64,000 nucleotides of DNA, taken from positions 806,001 through 870,000 of the forward strand of contig NZ_CP178740.1 in NCBI RefSeq assembly GCF_047324305.1, written 5' to 3'. The position numbers and the translations under genes are program-made. The notes below the pieces were generated by a model, which made no database searches, had not been told where the DNA came from, and worked only from the letters and a program-made list of their open reading frames with translations. The DNA is from Acerihabitans sp047324305 (lineage in GTDB: Bacteria; Pseudomonadota; Gammaproteobacteria; Enterobacterales; Enterobacteriaceae). This document shows, piece by piece, positions 16,781 through 27,000 of this stretch. Each line of letters starts with the position of its first letter. Position 1 is the stretch's first letter.

Positions 16781-17597
16781 CGCCCCGCGCCGCCCGGGCC
16801 AGCATTTTTTTTAGCGCATGGGATACGGCGATAAACCCGAAGCTGGCGGTGACCATGGTCGCCGCGCCAAAGCCGGAGGCGCAATCCATGCGCTTGGGCC
16901 CAACGGCGGTGGCAGGCGACGCGCACACCGAGCCGTCCGGCTGCGGATAGACCAAATGCTCGGTGGAGTAGACACAGTCTATGCCCAATTTGCCTTTACT
17001 GTTTTTTACCACGTTGAAATCATGCTTGAGCCGCTCGCGCAGTTTTGCCGCCAGCGGATCCTGGATGGTTTTCGCCAGATCGGCCACCGCGATGCGGGTG
17101 GGATCGATTTGCCCGCCCGCCCCGCCCACGGTGACCACCGGAATTTTATAACGACGGCAGTATGAGAGCAGCGCCGCTTTCGGCCGCACGCTGTCAATAG
17201 CATCGATAACATAGTCGAAGCCGCGATCGAGCAGGGCCGCGACGTTGTCGGCGGTAATAAAATCATCCACGCAGGTCACCACGCATTCCGGATTGATCGA
17301 GGCGATGCGCGCGGCCATGACCTCGGTTTTCGGCTGTCCCACCTGCTCGCGCAGCGCATGGATCTGGCGGTTGGTATTGGTGACGCACACATCATCCATA
17401 TCGATAAGCGTAATGGCGCCGACGCCGGTGCGCGCCAACGCCTCCGCCGCCCATGAGCCCACGCCGCCGATGCCTATCACGCAGACATGGGCGCGGAAAA
17501 ACACGTCCAGCGCCTGCCGGCCATACAGGCGGGCGGTGCCACCGAACCGCTGCAGATACGCGTCTGACTGGTACGCGTGTGAAGGGTGCCCGTTCAT
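16770..17597 (-). CDS. tcdA: tRNA threonylcarbamoyladenosine dehydratase TcdA (CsdL)
   Basis: A 275-residue E1-like, ThiF/MoeB-family enzyme that uses ATP to dehydrate t6A37 of tRNA to cyclic ct6A. The nucleotide-binding loop GIGGVG is at 42-47, LIDMDDV (64-70) supplies the aspartate that contacts ATP ribose, NTNRQ is at 74-78, and IDAIDSVRPKA is at 131-141. Two nearby cysteines (CVTC, near 105-109) and a C-terminal helical tail are typical. It converges with csdE (11-bp overlap) and lies 32 nt downstream of mltA on the same strand, so it may be co-transcribed with it. Confidence 0.96.
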   Translation of the reverse strand: MNGHPSHAYQSDAYLQRFGGTARLYGRQALDVFFRAHVCVIGIGGVGSWAAEALARTGVGAITLIDMDDVCVTNTNRQIHALREQVGQPKTEVMAARIASINPECVVTCVDDFITADNVAALLDRGFDYVIDAIDSVRPKAALLSYCRRYKIPVVTVGGAGGQIDPTRIAVADLAKTIQDPLAAKLRERLKHDFNVVKNSKGKLGIDCVYSTEHLVYPQPDGSVCASPATAVGPKRMDCASGFGAATMVTASFGFIAVSHALKKMLARAARGVSV

Positions 17598-17629
17598 CTT
17601 GCTAACCTTATTGGCGGTGCCAATAGCAT

Positions 17630-18793
17630 CTAATTATCGTAGGTAACCTGTACCTGGCCGGTGCTGGCCTGGGTTGTCAGGCCCTGGCTCTCGCCCGTGA
17701 ATAACGGGGCGCTGTCCTGCGACCCTTTCAATACCCATACCCGGCCGTAGTGGTTGTAATAACCCGCCGCGTGGCCGGCCTCGGCGCCGATGCCCTGGTA
17801 GATATCAAAATGCTGTCCTTTTATGGCGCCGCCCACATCCAGGGCCACCATCAGGCGCATCTCATATTTACCGGTAAATTTGCCGGCGTTGTCCAGCAGG
17901 GGTACCTCCGCCAGCAGCGTGGTGCCGGCCGGGATCAGCGAGCGATCCGACGCCACCGAGGCCTTGGCCACCAGCGGCACGGCGCTGGCGCCTTTTACCG
18001 GCGCGAAGGGAACCGGCCTGAAGAACACATAGGACGGATTCTCTTCCAGCAGTTGCCGCACCTCGGTCTCGCTGTGGCGCGAGGCCCACTGGCGAATCGC
18101 CTGCATCGACATATCCTCGCGCGCCACTTCGCCGCGATCGATCAATATCTTACCGATGCTGCGGTAGGCGTGTCCGTTTTTACCGCCATAGCCAAAAAAG
18201 GTGAGCGGCCGGCCGTCGCCGTAATCCACATAGCCGCTGCCCTGCACTTCCATCATAAAATTATCCATCAGCGAATTACTGTAGGCGATGGCCAGGTTAC
18301 GGCCGTCAAGCGCGCCCGCGTAGATGGCGGCGCGGTCGGGCAGGCGGTTCCTGCCCTTGGGCGGCATGCGGTACAGCGGATACTGAAATTCGCCCTGGGG
18401 CGTATAGCGGGCCTGAATCACCGGCGTGTAATAGCCGGTGAACTGTACATTGCCGTAATTATCCACCCCTTCCATCTGGTAGGCCTTGACGCCGAACTGG
18501 CTGAGCTGGCGGGTATCCGCGCCCGCCATGGCCCAGCGCTTGACGGCGTCGAAATTGGCGCTGTTGCGGCTATACAGGCCCGCGGCGGCGTATTGCGTTT
18601 CAGCCACCTGATCGGCGTAGTCCTTGGCATTAACCGGTCGCCCCTTGGCATTGGGTTCATTGACCAGCCCGAACGGCTGGGTAAGAAGACCATCTTTATA
18701 CTGTTGTCCACGATCGGTGGGGCGCGACGAACAGCCGGCCAGAATGGCGAAAATCAGGCCAATGAAAAGATAGTGTGCCCATTGTTTGTTCAT
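17630..18793 (-). CDS. mltA: Membrane-bound lytic murein transglycosylase A
   Basis: A 387-residue outer-membrane lipoprotein that cleaves peptidoglycan glycan strands to 1,6-anhydro-muropeptides. The signal peptide ends in the lipobox LAGC with the lipid-bearing cysteine at 21. The MltA domain spans about 100-260 (VQFTGYYTPVIQARY near 116-130). It is followed by the 3D domain, where LDVGGAIKGQHFDIYQG (318-334) contains the conserved aspartates, including the probable catalytic one at 330. Length is close to that of E. coli MltA (365), with a few extra residues at the C-terminus. The initiator tRNA genes lie upstream on the opposite strand. Confidence 0.95.
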   Translation of the reverse strand: MNKQWAHYLFIGLIFAILAGCSSRPTDRGQQYKDGLLTQPFGLVNEPNAKGRPVNAKDYADQVAETQYAAAGLYSRNSANFDAVKRWAMAGADTRQLSQFGVKAYQMEGVDNYGNVQFTGYYTPVIQARYTPQGEFQYPLYRMPPKGRNRLPDRAAIYAGALDGRNLAIAYSNSLMDNFMMEVQGSGYVDYGDGRPLTFFGYGGKNGHAYRSIGKILIDRGEVAREDMSMQAIRQWASRHSETEVRQLLEENPSYVFFRPVPFAPVKGASAVPLVAKASVASDRSLIPAGTTLLAEVPLLDNAGKFTGKYEMRLMVALDVGGAIKGQHFDIYQGIGAEAGHAAGYYNHYGRVWVLKGSQDSAPLFTGESQGLTTQASTGQVQVTYDN

Positions 18794-18968
18794 AACGTTC
18801 TCATGCCGGTTCCATTTGCCTATGTATCAACGGCGAACGATAGCAAAGGCGGTTCAATAGATAAATGCATTATTGCAAAAACAACCGTCTATTTTGCTTA
18901 TAAAACAGGCAAAAAAGCGCCTCTTTAAACAAAAATCATTATAGCAGGCGATTAATCGCAAAAAGGGG

Positions 18969-18996
18969 TTGCATCAAAGGCTGTCCGGAGTATAGT
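18969..18996 (+). promoter_or_regulatory. Promoter of the initiator tRNA genes
   Basis: TTGCAT (18969-18974) and TATAGT (18991-18996) with a 16-bp spacer lie just before the first tRNA. A GC-rich discriminator follows the -10, as in stringently controlled stable-RNA promoters. Confidence 0.7.
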
Positions 18997-19009
18997 GCGC
19001 TTCCACGGA

Positions 19010-19086
<77 letters not shown>

Positions 19087-19178
19087 ATTAAGCAGTAAAA
19101 GTCATACGTTAAGAAAAGAATTAAAAAAAAGAGTAAAAGAAGCAAGCATCTGACTGCTCACAGATGTAGTATATCGGA

Positions 19179-19255
<77 letters not shown>

Positions 19256-19285
19256 CTTCTTGAAAAATGACAGGCTAAAGCGCTT

Positions 19286-19309
19286 AACCCACTCTAAGGT
19301 GGGTTTTTT
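19286..19309 (+). terminator. Terminator of the tRNA transcript
   Basis: AACCCAC and GTGGGTT form a stem around a short loop, followed by a run of T ending at 19309, 30 bp after the second tRNA. Confidence 0.85.
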
Positions 19310-19338
19310 GTTGTCTGCATTACGCAAAACGCGCCGCC

Positions 19339-20595
19339 TCACCGGCCCGAGATCACCCCACCCGCCGCAAAATACGCCTTGATGCCCGCCAGGATGGCGT
19401 GCGCCACCTGCTGCTGGAAATGCGTGGTGCGCAGGCGCCGCTCCTCTTCCACATTGCTGATAAACGCGGTCTCCACCAGGATGGAGGGAATATCGGGCGC
19501 CTTGAGCACCGCAAAACCTGCCTGATCCACGCTGCGTTTATGCAGGTGCGCGATTTTCCCCAGATGTTGCAACACCGCCTTGCCGAATTTCAGGCTGTCG
19601 TTGATGGTGGCGGTCTGCACCAAATCAAACAAGGTATGATCCAGATAGCGGTCGCCGCTTTTGCCTACCCCGCCGATATCGTCCGCGGCGTTCTGGGTTT
19701 GCGCCAGGAAACGCGCGGCGGCGCTGGTGGCCCCTTTGGTGGACAGCGCGAACACCGACGCGCCGCGTGCCGCGCGGTTGGTAAACGCGTCGGCATGAAT
19801 AGAGACGAACAGATCCGCGCGCTGTTTGCGCGCTTTCGCCACCCTGACCTTCAGCGGAATAAAGACATCCTCATTGCGCGTCATATAGACTTTCATATTG
19901 GGCTCACGGTCAATCAAGGCGCGCAGGTGGCGGGCAATCTTGAGCACCACATCCTTTTCGCGGGTGCGGAACTTGCCGATGGCGCCAGGATCCTCACCGC
20001 CATGGCCGGGGTCGAGCATGATGACAACCGGCCGGTCGCGCCCGGCTTTGCCGGCGCGCGGCGCCTGGGATTCGGGCGGCAGGCTGCGCGCCAGATCGCC
20101 CTGATTGTAGTCCTCCAGCAGCGCCAGCAGCGGATCGTCTTGCAGCGCGGAACGGCTGCCGGCCCGGGGATAGAGATCCATGATGAGACGATGTTTGAAC
20201 CCGGCCACCGGTGGCAGGGCCAGGAAGCGCGCCTGGACCGGCTGCTTCAGTTCGATCACCATCCTGGCGGTGCGATCGTCAAACTGGCCGGCCCGTATCC
20301 GGCTGATGTAGGGGTCCTCTTCCCTGACCAATTGACCGGCGCCCTTCAGCACCGAATTAAGCTGGGCATCCTGGATATCCACCACCAGCCGATCGGGATT
20401 GCCAAGGACAAACTGGCGATAGCGCAAGGGGGACTGGGATTCAAGCGTAATGCGGGTATAACTGGCTGCGGGCCAGATGCGCACGGCCACTACCAGCGGC
20501 GCCGCCATTCCGATGCGACTGAGCGTTAACAGCCAGGTGGCGGCGGTTGCCTGCAGCAGCCGCCTGCGCCCCTTATTATGATGTGAATCCGGCAT
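19339..20595 (-). CDS. amiC: N-acetylmuramoyl-L-alanine amidase AmiC
   Basis: A 418-residue periplasmic zinc amidase that splits septal peptidoglycan during daughter-cell separation, activated by NlpD in E. coli. A twin-arginine signal (GRRRLLQ near 9-15) directs Tat export. The AMIN domain (about 35-140) targets it to the septum. The Amidase_3 domain starts near 188, with zinc ligands His198 (DPGHGGEDPG), Glu213 (TREKDV) and His267 (SIHADA) and the catalytic Glu375 (VETAFISN). Length is usual (417). It is divergent from argA across 231 bp and converges toward the tRNA transcript. Confidence 0.96.
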   Translation of the reverse strand: MPDSHHNKGRRRLLQATAATWLLTLSRIGMAAPLVVAVRIWPAASYTRITLESQSPLRYRQFVLGNPDRLVVDIQDAQLNSVLKGAGQLVREEDPYISRIRAGQFDDRTARMVIELKQPVQARFLALPPVAGFKHRLIMDLYPRAGSRSALQDDPLLALLEDYNQGDLARSLPPESQAPRAGKAGRDRPVVIMLDPGHGGEDPGAIGKFRTREKDVVLKIARHLRALIDREPNMKVYMTRNEDVFIPLKVRVAKARKQRADLFVSIHADAFTNRAARGASVFALSTKGATSAAARFLAQTQNAADDIGGVGKSGDRYLDHTLFDLVQTATINDSLKFGKAVLQHLGKIAHLHKRSVDQAGFAVLKAPDIPSILVETAFISNVEEERRLRTTHFQQQVAHAILAGIKAYFAAGGVISGR

Positions 20596-20778
20596 ATCGC
20601 CCCAGGATAAAAGCTAATATAATGAAAAAGCAGTCATTTTTTCGAATGGCAAAAACTTTAGCGAATCCGCCGGTATCTGTCATCCTTAAAAGGCTCTATG
20701 CTTAGTGCTTCGGGGTTTATTTTCGATTCTTTACAAACAAGAATGGGGAAAAATGCTGCTTGCCAATACCCTATTTAT

Positions 20779-20813
20779 AGAATAAAAATACACAAAATCA
20801 GAATAATCATTCA
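20779..20813 (+). promoter_or_regulatory. Pair of ARG boxes (ArgR operator) upstream of argA
   Basis: AGAATAAAAATACA (20779-20792) and AGAATAATCATTCA (20800-20813) match the ArgR consensus TGAAT-N4-ATTCA at most positions. Their starts are 21 bp apart, the standard spacing of a tandem ARG box pair. They end 13 bp before the argA GTG start, so bound ArgR would also hinder initiation. Confidence 0.75.
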
Positions 20814-20826
20814 CAGAGGATTTGCC

Positions 20827-22161
20827 GTGAAGGAACGTAGTACTGAACTGGTCCAAGGCTTTCGTCACTCAGTTCCCTATATCAATGCCCATCGGGGCAA
20901 GACGTTTGTCGTCATGTTAGGCGGCGAAGCCATCGAACATGAAAACTTCGCCAACATCGTTAATGATATCGGCCTCCTTCACAGCCTGGGCATCCGCCTG
21001 GTGCTGGTCTACGGCGCACGGCCGCAAATCGACGCCAATCTGTCGGTGCACCACCTGGAACCTATTTACCACAAGCACACCCGCGTCACCGACGCGTCGA
21101 CCCTTGAACTGGTCAAGCAGGCGGCCGGCCTGCTGCAGCTGGATATTACCGCGCGGCTGTCCATGAGCCTGAACAATACGCCGCTGCAGGGGGCGCATAT
21201 TAATGTGGTCAGCGGCAATTTTATCATTGCCCAGCCGCTCGGGGTGGACGACGGGGTGGACTACTGCCACAGCGGCCGCATCCGCCGTATCGACGACGAG
21301 GCGATACATCGCCAGCTGGACAGCGGCGCTATCGTGCTGCTCGGCCCGGTGGCGGTGTCGGTAACCGGCGAGAGCTTTAACCTGACCTCGGAAGAAGTGG
21401 CCACCCAGCTGGCTATCAAACTGAAAGCGGAAAAGATTATCGGCTTTTGTTCTTCGCAAGGGGTGTGTGACGATAAGGGCGAGATAATATCCGAACTGTT
21501 TCCCAATGAGGCCCAGCTGCGTATCGACGCGCTGGAAAAAAAAGGCGATTACCATTCCGGCACGGTGCGCTTTTTGCGCGGTGCGGTGAAAGCCTGCCGC
21601 AGCGGCGTGCGCCGTTGCCATCTGATCAGCTATCAGGATGACGGCGCGCTGGTGCAGGAACTGTTCTCCCGCGAAGGCATCGGCACCCAGATCGTGATGG
21701 AAAGCGCGGAACAGGTGCGGCGCGCGACCATTAACGATATCGGCGGCATCCTGGAATTGATACGCCCGCTGGAGCAGCAGGGCATCCTGGTGCGCCGGTC
21801 CCGCGAACAGCTGGAAATGGAAATCGATAAATTCACCATTATCGAACGGGACAACCTGACCATTGCCTGCGCCGCCCTTTACCCCTTTCCGGAAGAACAG
21901 CTGGGGGAGATGGCCTGCGTGGCCGTGCATCCCGATTACCGCAGCTCGTCGCGCGGCGAAATGCTGTTGCAGCGTATTACGCAACAGGCGCGCCAGATGG
22001 GGCTGAAAAAGCTGTTTGTACTGACGACGCGCAGCATTCACTGGTTCCAGGAGCGCGGTTTTACCCCGGCGGAAGTGGAAGTGCTGCCGCAGCAGAAGCA
22101 GGCGCTGTATAACTACCATCGCCGTTCAAAAATCCTGGTGGCGGACCTCACCGGCCAGTAA
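20827..22161 (+). CDS. argA: Amino-acid N-acetyltransferase (N-acetylglutamate synthase)
   Basis: A 444-residue enzyme that makes N-acetylglutamate from glutamate and acetyl-CoA, the first step of arginine synthesis, and is normally feedback-inhibited by arginine. The N-terminal amino-acid-kinase-like domain (about 25-285) holds VVMLGGEAIEHENF and the arginine-binding region. The C-terminal GNAT domain (about 295-435) carries the acetyl-CoA loop VHPDYRSSSRGEMLL. The start is a GTG at 20827, preceded by GAGG and giving the conserved VKERSTELVQGFRHSVPYI beginning; a longer frame from 20698 is rejected because it would run through the ARG boxes. It is a single-gene unit, convergent with recD. 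Confidence 0.96.
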   Translation: MKERSTELVQGFRHSVPYINAHRGKTFVVMLGGEAIEHENFANIVNDIGLLHSLGIRLVLVYGARPQIDANLSVHHLEPIYHKHTRVTDASTLELVKQAAGLLQLDITARLSMSLNNTPLQGAHINVVSGNFIIAQPLGVDDGVDYCHSGRIRRIDDEAIHRQLDSGAIVLLGPVAVSVTGESFNLTSEEVATQLAIKLKAEKIIGFCSSQGVCDDKGEIISELFPNEAQLRIDALEKKGDYHSGTVRFLRGAVKACRSGVRRCHLISYQDDGALVQELFSREGIGTQIVMESAEQVRRATINDIGGILELIRPLEQQGILVRRSREQLEMEIDKFTIIERDNLTIACAALYPFPEEQLGEMACVAVHPDYRSSSRGEMLLQRITQQARQMGLKKLFVLTTRSIHWFQERGFTPAEVEVLPQQKQALYNYHRRSKILVADLTGQ

Positions 22162-22232
22162 CCGGGCTGCGCCGGCGAGCATTCCCGGGACGCCCGCCGG
22201 CTACCGCGTGCGCCGGCAAGCCTGCCGGCGGC

Positions 22233-24083
22233 CTACCCCTTTAACAGCAATTCCCGCAGGCCGCTGCGCCGCTCGGTCGGCGTGGCGATGGCCTGGCTTA
22301 TCACCTCGTCGTTGGCATAGACCGACAGCCGCTCGCGGGCGCGGGTAATGGCCGTATAGACCAGCTCGCGGGTTAGCACCGGCAGAAACTGGTTGGGCAG
22401 CACCAGCGCCGTATGGATAAACTCCGACCCCTGGGATTTATGCACCGTCATGGCAAAAGCGGTTTCATGATCGGGCAGACGGCTTAGCGGCACCGCCTTG
22501 ATGGTGCCGTCAGGCAGCGGGAAGCAGACCCGCAGCGCCGACTGCGCATCCGGCAGCATAATACCGATATCGCCGTTATACAGTCCAAGGGACGGCGCAT
22601 TGCGGGTGATCATCAGCGGCCGTCCCGCATACCCCCTGCCGGCGGCATCCGCCTGGCGCTTAATCAACCCCGCCTGGGCCAGCGCCTGTTCAATCCGCGC
22701 GTTAAGGCCGGCGACGCCGAAGGGCCCTTCGCGCAGCGCGCACAGCAGGCGGTAGCGGTCAAATGCCGCTAACACCGCGCCCGCCCCGGCGCCGTCCCGC
22801 ACCAGCCGCAGGTAATCACGATAGCCCGCGACGCACCCGTCGAGCAGGCGCAGATAGTCTTCGCCGTCGCGTATCGGCGCGTAGGCCACGTCCTCATCAC
22901 GCCCGGCTTTCAGCAACGCCAGCGCCCCCCGGCCATCGCCGTTGTTAACGGTATTGGCCAGACGGCCGATGCCGGATCCCGCGTCAAAGCGGTAGCTTTT
23001 ACGCAGCAGGCACAGGCTGTCCCCCGTCTGGTGTCCCGCCACGGGCGTACCCGCCGGCACCTCGCAGCCGGTAAGCCGCCGCAGCTGCGCATTACGCCCG
23101 GGACTATAGCCGTTCTCCGCCAGAAAGCAGATGTCGCCCAGCACCGCCCCCGCTTCCACCGACGCCAGTTGGCAACGATCGCCTAAAAAAACCACCCGCG
23201 CCTGCGGCGGCAGCGCGGCGATCAGGCTGGCCATCATCGGCAGATCGACCATCGAGGCTTCGTCGACAATCAGGATATCCACATGCAGCGGATTATCCTG
23301 ATGGTAACGCATGCGCTGGCTGTTGGGCTGCGCGCCCAGCAGCCGGTGCAGCGTCACGGCTTCCGCGGGGAACAGCCGCCGCTGCCGTTCGTCAAGGCCG
23401 AGCGCCGCCAGCGCCGCGCCAAGGGACTCGCTCAGGCGCGCCGCCGCTTTCCCGGTGGGCGCCGCTAGCTGGATACGCAGACGGGCATCGCCGCCCAGCA
23501 CCACCATGGCGGCCAGCATTTTCGCCACCGTCGAGGTTTTACCGGTGCCCGGGCCGCCGGAAATCAGCGCCACCGGATGGGTGATAGCCACCGCCGCCGC
23601 CACTTTTTGCCAGTCCACCTCGTCGGCGCCGGCCGGGAAAAACCGGTCCAGCACCCGCCTGATAAGCGCTTCATCCCCAGCGGGCATGGGCCGGATGGCG
23701 TTAAAAAAATGCGCGACCCGCCGTTCATTTTGCCACATGCGCTGCAAATACAACCGGCCCTGATCTAATACCAGGGGGGTGGGCCTGGAACCGTCGCTGA
23801 CCGCCGGCGACGCGTTCAGCAAACGCGGCCACTCGTCCGGCGAGGGCTTGCCGGCAAGGCGCCAGGCATGCTCGGCCAGTTGCGGATGCCGGCCGTTGAA
23901 CAGGCCGCCGGGCTGCAATAGCGTCAACGGCAGGCAAACATGTCCGGCGCCGGCGTCGGCGCTCAGGCAGGCGCAAGCCAGCAGCAGCGCCGGCTCATCC
24001 GCGCTCGCCAGCATGCGGGCAAACTGGATATCCAGCGGCCGCCAAAGCCGCAGTAATTGCGCCTGCTCGATCACAACGTCCAT
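22233..24083 (-). CDS. recD: Exodeoxyribonuclease V alpha subunit RecD
   Basis: A 616-residue superfamily 1B helicase, the fast 5'-3' motor of the RecBCD complex that processes double-strand breaks and controls the nuclease before Chi. The Walker A motif GGPGTGKT is at 176-183, Walker B LIVDEASMVD near 271-280, and motif V/VI MTVHKSQGSEF near the C-terminus. The first 110 residues are the N-terminal RecB-interacting region. Its ATG overlaps the recB stop codon (TAATG), so translation is coupled to recB. About 70 GC-rich bases separate its stop from the convergent argA. Confidence 0.96.
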   Translation of the reverse strand: MDVVIEQAQLLRLWRPLDIQFARMLASADEPALLLACACLSADAGAGHVCLPLTLLQPGGLFNGRHPQLAEHAWRLAGKPSPDEWPRLLNASPAVSDGSRPTPLVLDQGRLYLQRMWQNERRVAHFFNAIRPMPAGDEALIRRVLDRFFPAGADEVDWQKVAAAVAITHPVALISGGPGTGKTSTVAKMLAAMVVLGGDARLRIQLAAPTGKAAARLSESLGAALAALGLDERQRRLFPAEAVTLHRLLGAQPNSQRMRYHQDNPLHVDILIVDEASMVDLPMMASLIAALPPQARVVFLGDRCQLASVEAGAVLGDICFLAENGYSPGRNAQLRRLTGCEVPAGTPVAGHQTGDSLCLLRKSYRFDAGSGIGRLANTVNNGDGRGALALLKAGRDEDVAYAPIRDGEDYLRLLDGCVAGYRDYLRLVRDGAGAGAVLAAFDRYRLLCALREGPFGVAGLNARIEQALAQAGLIKRQADAAGRGYAGRPLMITRNAPSLGLYNGDIGIMLPDAQSALRVCFPLPDGTIKAVPLSRLPDHETAFAMTVHKSQGSEFIHTALVLPNQFLPVLTRELVYTAITRARERLSVYANDEVISQAIATPTERRSGLRELLLKG

Positions 24084-27000
24084 TAAATCGCCTTATACTC
24101 GCTGGTGACCGCCGCGCCCTGGCTGAATAATGTATCCAGGCCGTCAATCAGGGCCGGTTCAGGGCGGCAGTAAAATATGCCGTTGCCGGGATTATCGGCC
24201 GCGACGCCGCGCAGGAACAGATAAAAGACTCCGCCAAAATGGCGGCGATAATCATAATCCGCCAGGCGATGGCGCAGGTAACGGTGCAACGCCAGGGTAT
24301 AAAGCTGGTATTGCAGATCGTAGCGATGCTCGGCCATGGCCTGCGCCATCGCCTCGGGCGTATAGGCGGCATCGTCTTCGCCCAGCCAGTTGGATTTGTA
24401 GTCCAGCAGGTAATAACGGTCCTGCCAGCAAAAAACCAGGTCGATAAACCCCTTCAGCATTCCCCGCACCTGGGGAAAATCCAGCGGCGGGCAGCGCGCG
24501 GACAACGGATCGTAGCGTTTGCACAGCATATCCAGCGCGCCGGCGGTCACCGTGGCGTCGATCGGCAGGTAAAACTGCAGCTCCGCCTGTTTCCGCCCCG
24601 GCGCCAGCCGGGAGAGCGTAATGCCGGAGGCGCCGAGCGGCGCGTTTAATACCCGGTCCATCCACTGCCCGATAACCGGTCGCCAAATGTCGCTGATGCC
24701 GTTTTGCGCCAGTTGTCCGCTGAGCCAATCCTCATCAAGCGGCCGGGTAAAATCGAGCGATTCAAACAGGGCGTGCAGGAAGGTGCCGGGGGAGGCGCCG
24801 CGCGCAAAGGTATGGGGCGACAGCTCGGGTTCGGCGTCCTGACGGCGTTCGCCCACCGCGTCGACGTCCAGCCGGGGCAGCAGTTCCATCAGCCCCGGTC
24901 CGCCGCCGTGCTGTTGCAGGCCGGAATAACTGGTGACGCGCCAATTGTCCTGCGCGCGCGGCTGAAAGCGCCGGGCGGCGAGGCTATGCCGCGCCGTCAC
25001 GGCCGGTTGCCAGGGGCGCCCCTGCGGCTGGGTAATCACGTCCAGGACGATATCCGCTGCGCACAGCTGCTCAAGCCGCGCCCGCAGGACGGCGCCGTCG
25101 CCGGGCTCGCCCTGCTGTATCAGGTAGCCCAACGCGCTTTGATGCACATCGGTATCGCCGTTTTTGGCACGGGAGCCGCGAAACAGCGGCGCGATACCGA
25201 TGCAACATTGATAAATGGAACGGGTCAGCGCCACGTACAGCAGGCGCAGGTCTTCCGCCAACCGCTCTTCCTCCGCGAGCGCGAGGCTCTCCTCGGAGGC
25301 CGCCAGATCCAGCCAGGCCTGGAAATCACTGCGGTCATGGAACAAGGGGCGCTTTTGCAGACGAAAATCGGCGACAAACGGCAGGAATACCAGGGGAAAT
25401 TCCAATCCCTTGGACTTATGCACCGTGGTGATCCGCACCAGATGGCGGTCGCTTTCCAGCCTCAGCTGCTGGTTATCGGCCTGGGTGTTGGGCTGTTCAA
25501 TCTGCAACGCCAGCCAGCGCACCAGCGCGTGTTCGTTATCCAGCTGCGCCGAGGCTTCCTGCAGCAGTTCGGCCAGATGCAGCAGATCGGTCAGCCTGCG
25601 TTCGCCATTGACGCTGGCCAGCAGGTTCTCCGCTATCTGATGGGCGATCATCACCTGGCGCAGCATCGGCAGCACGCCGCGTTGCCGCCACAGCTGGCGA
25701 TACCCGGCGAACTCATCCACCAGCGCGTCCCAGGCCTGGCCGTTGTGGTTGACGGCATCGATATCCTGGGCGTCAAGCCCCATCAGGCTGGTGGCCAGGG
25801 CGCAGCGCAGGGCGTTATCCTGGCCCGGGATCAGGATTGCCTGCAACAACCACAGCAGCTCGCGCGCCTCCGGCGTTTCATAAACGCTGTCACGATTGGA
25901 CAGGTAAACCGCGGGGATCGACAATGCGCTTAACGCGTCGCGCACCAGGGAGGCTTCATTACGGTTACGCACCAGCACCGTCATGTCCGAGGCCTGCAGC
26001 GCCTCGCGTCCCTTGCGGCCGTTAAGCCAGGCGCGCCCGTCCCGTCCGGCGGTCAGCAGGTCGCTGATGGCGGCGGCGCACTGGCGCGCCATTAAATGTT
26101 GGTACTCACTTACACCGGTTCCGTCCCCCGCCAGCAGCCAGACCCGCAGCGCCGGCTGCGGCGCCTGGTCGACCATCAGCGACAGCGCGTCGTTTTCCGG
26201 GGCGGCGGCGACCGGCAAAAAGGGAATTTGCTGAAAAATAAAGGGGTTTGCGAGCGATTGGAACAGGCGGTTCACCGCGCCGATCATGGGCGGCGAGGAG
26301 CGCCAGTTGGTGCCGAGAGTATAGTGGGCGCTAACTTCGCTGCGGGCGCGCATATAGGTAAAAATATCCGCGCCGCGAAAAGCATAAATCGCCTGTTTGG
26401 GATCGCCAATCAATACCAGCCCGCAGGCCGGCTGCCCGTCATAGAGGCGGCGGAAAATGCGGTATTGCTGGGGGTCGGTATCCTGGAATTCGTCAATCAT
26501 CGCCACCGGATAGCGCGCGCGCACCGACTGCGCCAGGGCGTCACCGCCCTCGCCCCGCAGCGCCTCGTCAAAACGGCTAAGCAGATCGTCAAAGCCCAGT
26601 TCACCGCGCCGGCGCTTTTCGAGTTGCAGCGCGAGGCGCATTTCATCCAGCGCCAGCACAAAAATCAGCTCGCGCAGCGTCAACGCCTCCTGGAAAAACC
26701 GGTCGATTTCGTCGAACAGGGCATGTTCGGGCGGGCTGCCCTTGATGGTTTTGGCGCGCAGTACCGATTGGCGGAAGCGTTCAAGCTCTTTTGGCACCGC
26801 ATAATCATCGGTTGGCGCGGCGGCCCAGGCTGACATTTTATCCAGCCACACAGGCAGGTTTTTGCTGCTGTATGAGCGCTTATCGACGCCTGAGTCGCCC
26901 ACCAGGGCCGGCAACAAACCGGCGGATTGGCGCCATGACCGCTTAAGGGCGTCGATGCGGGCGATAATGCGCTCATGCCGCGCCAGGATGGACTCGGTTT

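Noticed and set aside
18850..18880. Short resemblance ATGCATT-TTGCAAAA between 7755 and 18865
   Set aside because: Too short to be a meaningful repeat; no element boundaries or duplications are seen.
17750..18928. 392-codon frame antisense to mltA
   Set aside because: Same reason; the complementary frame is the complete lipoprotein MltA.
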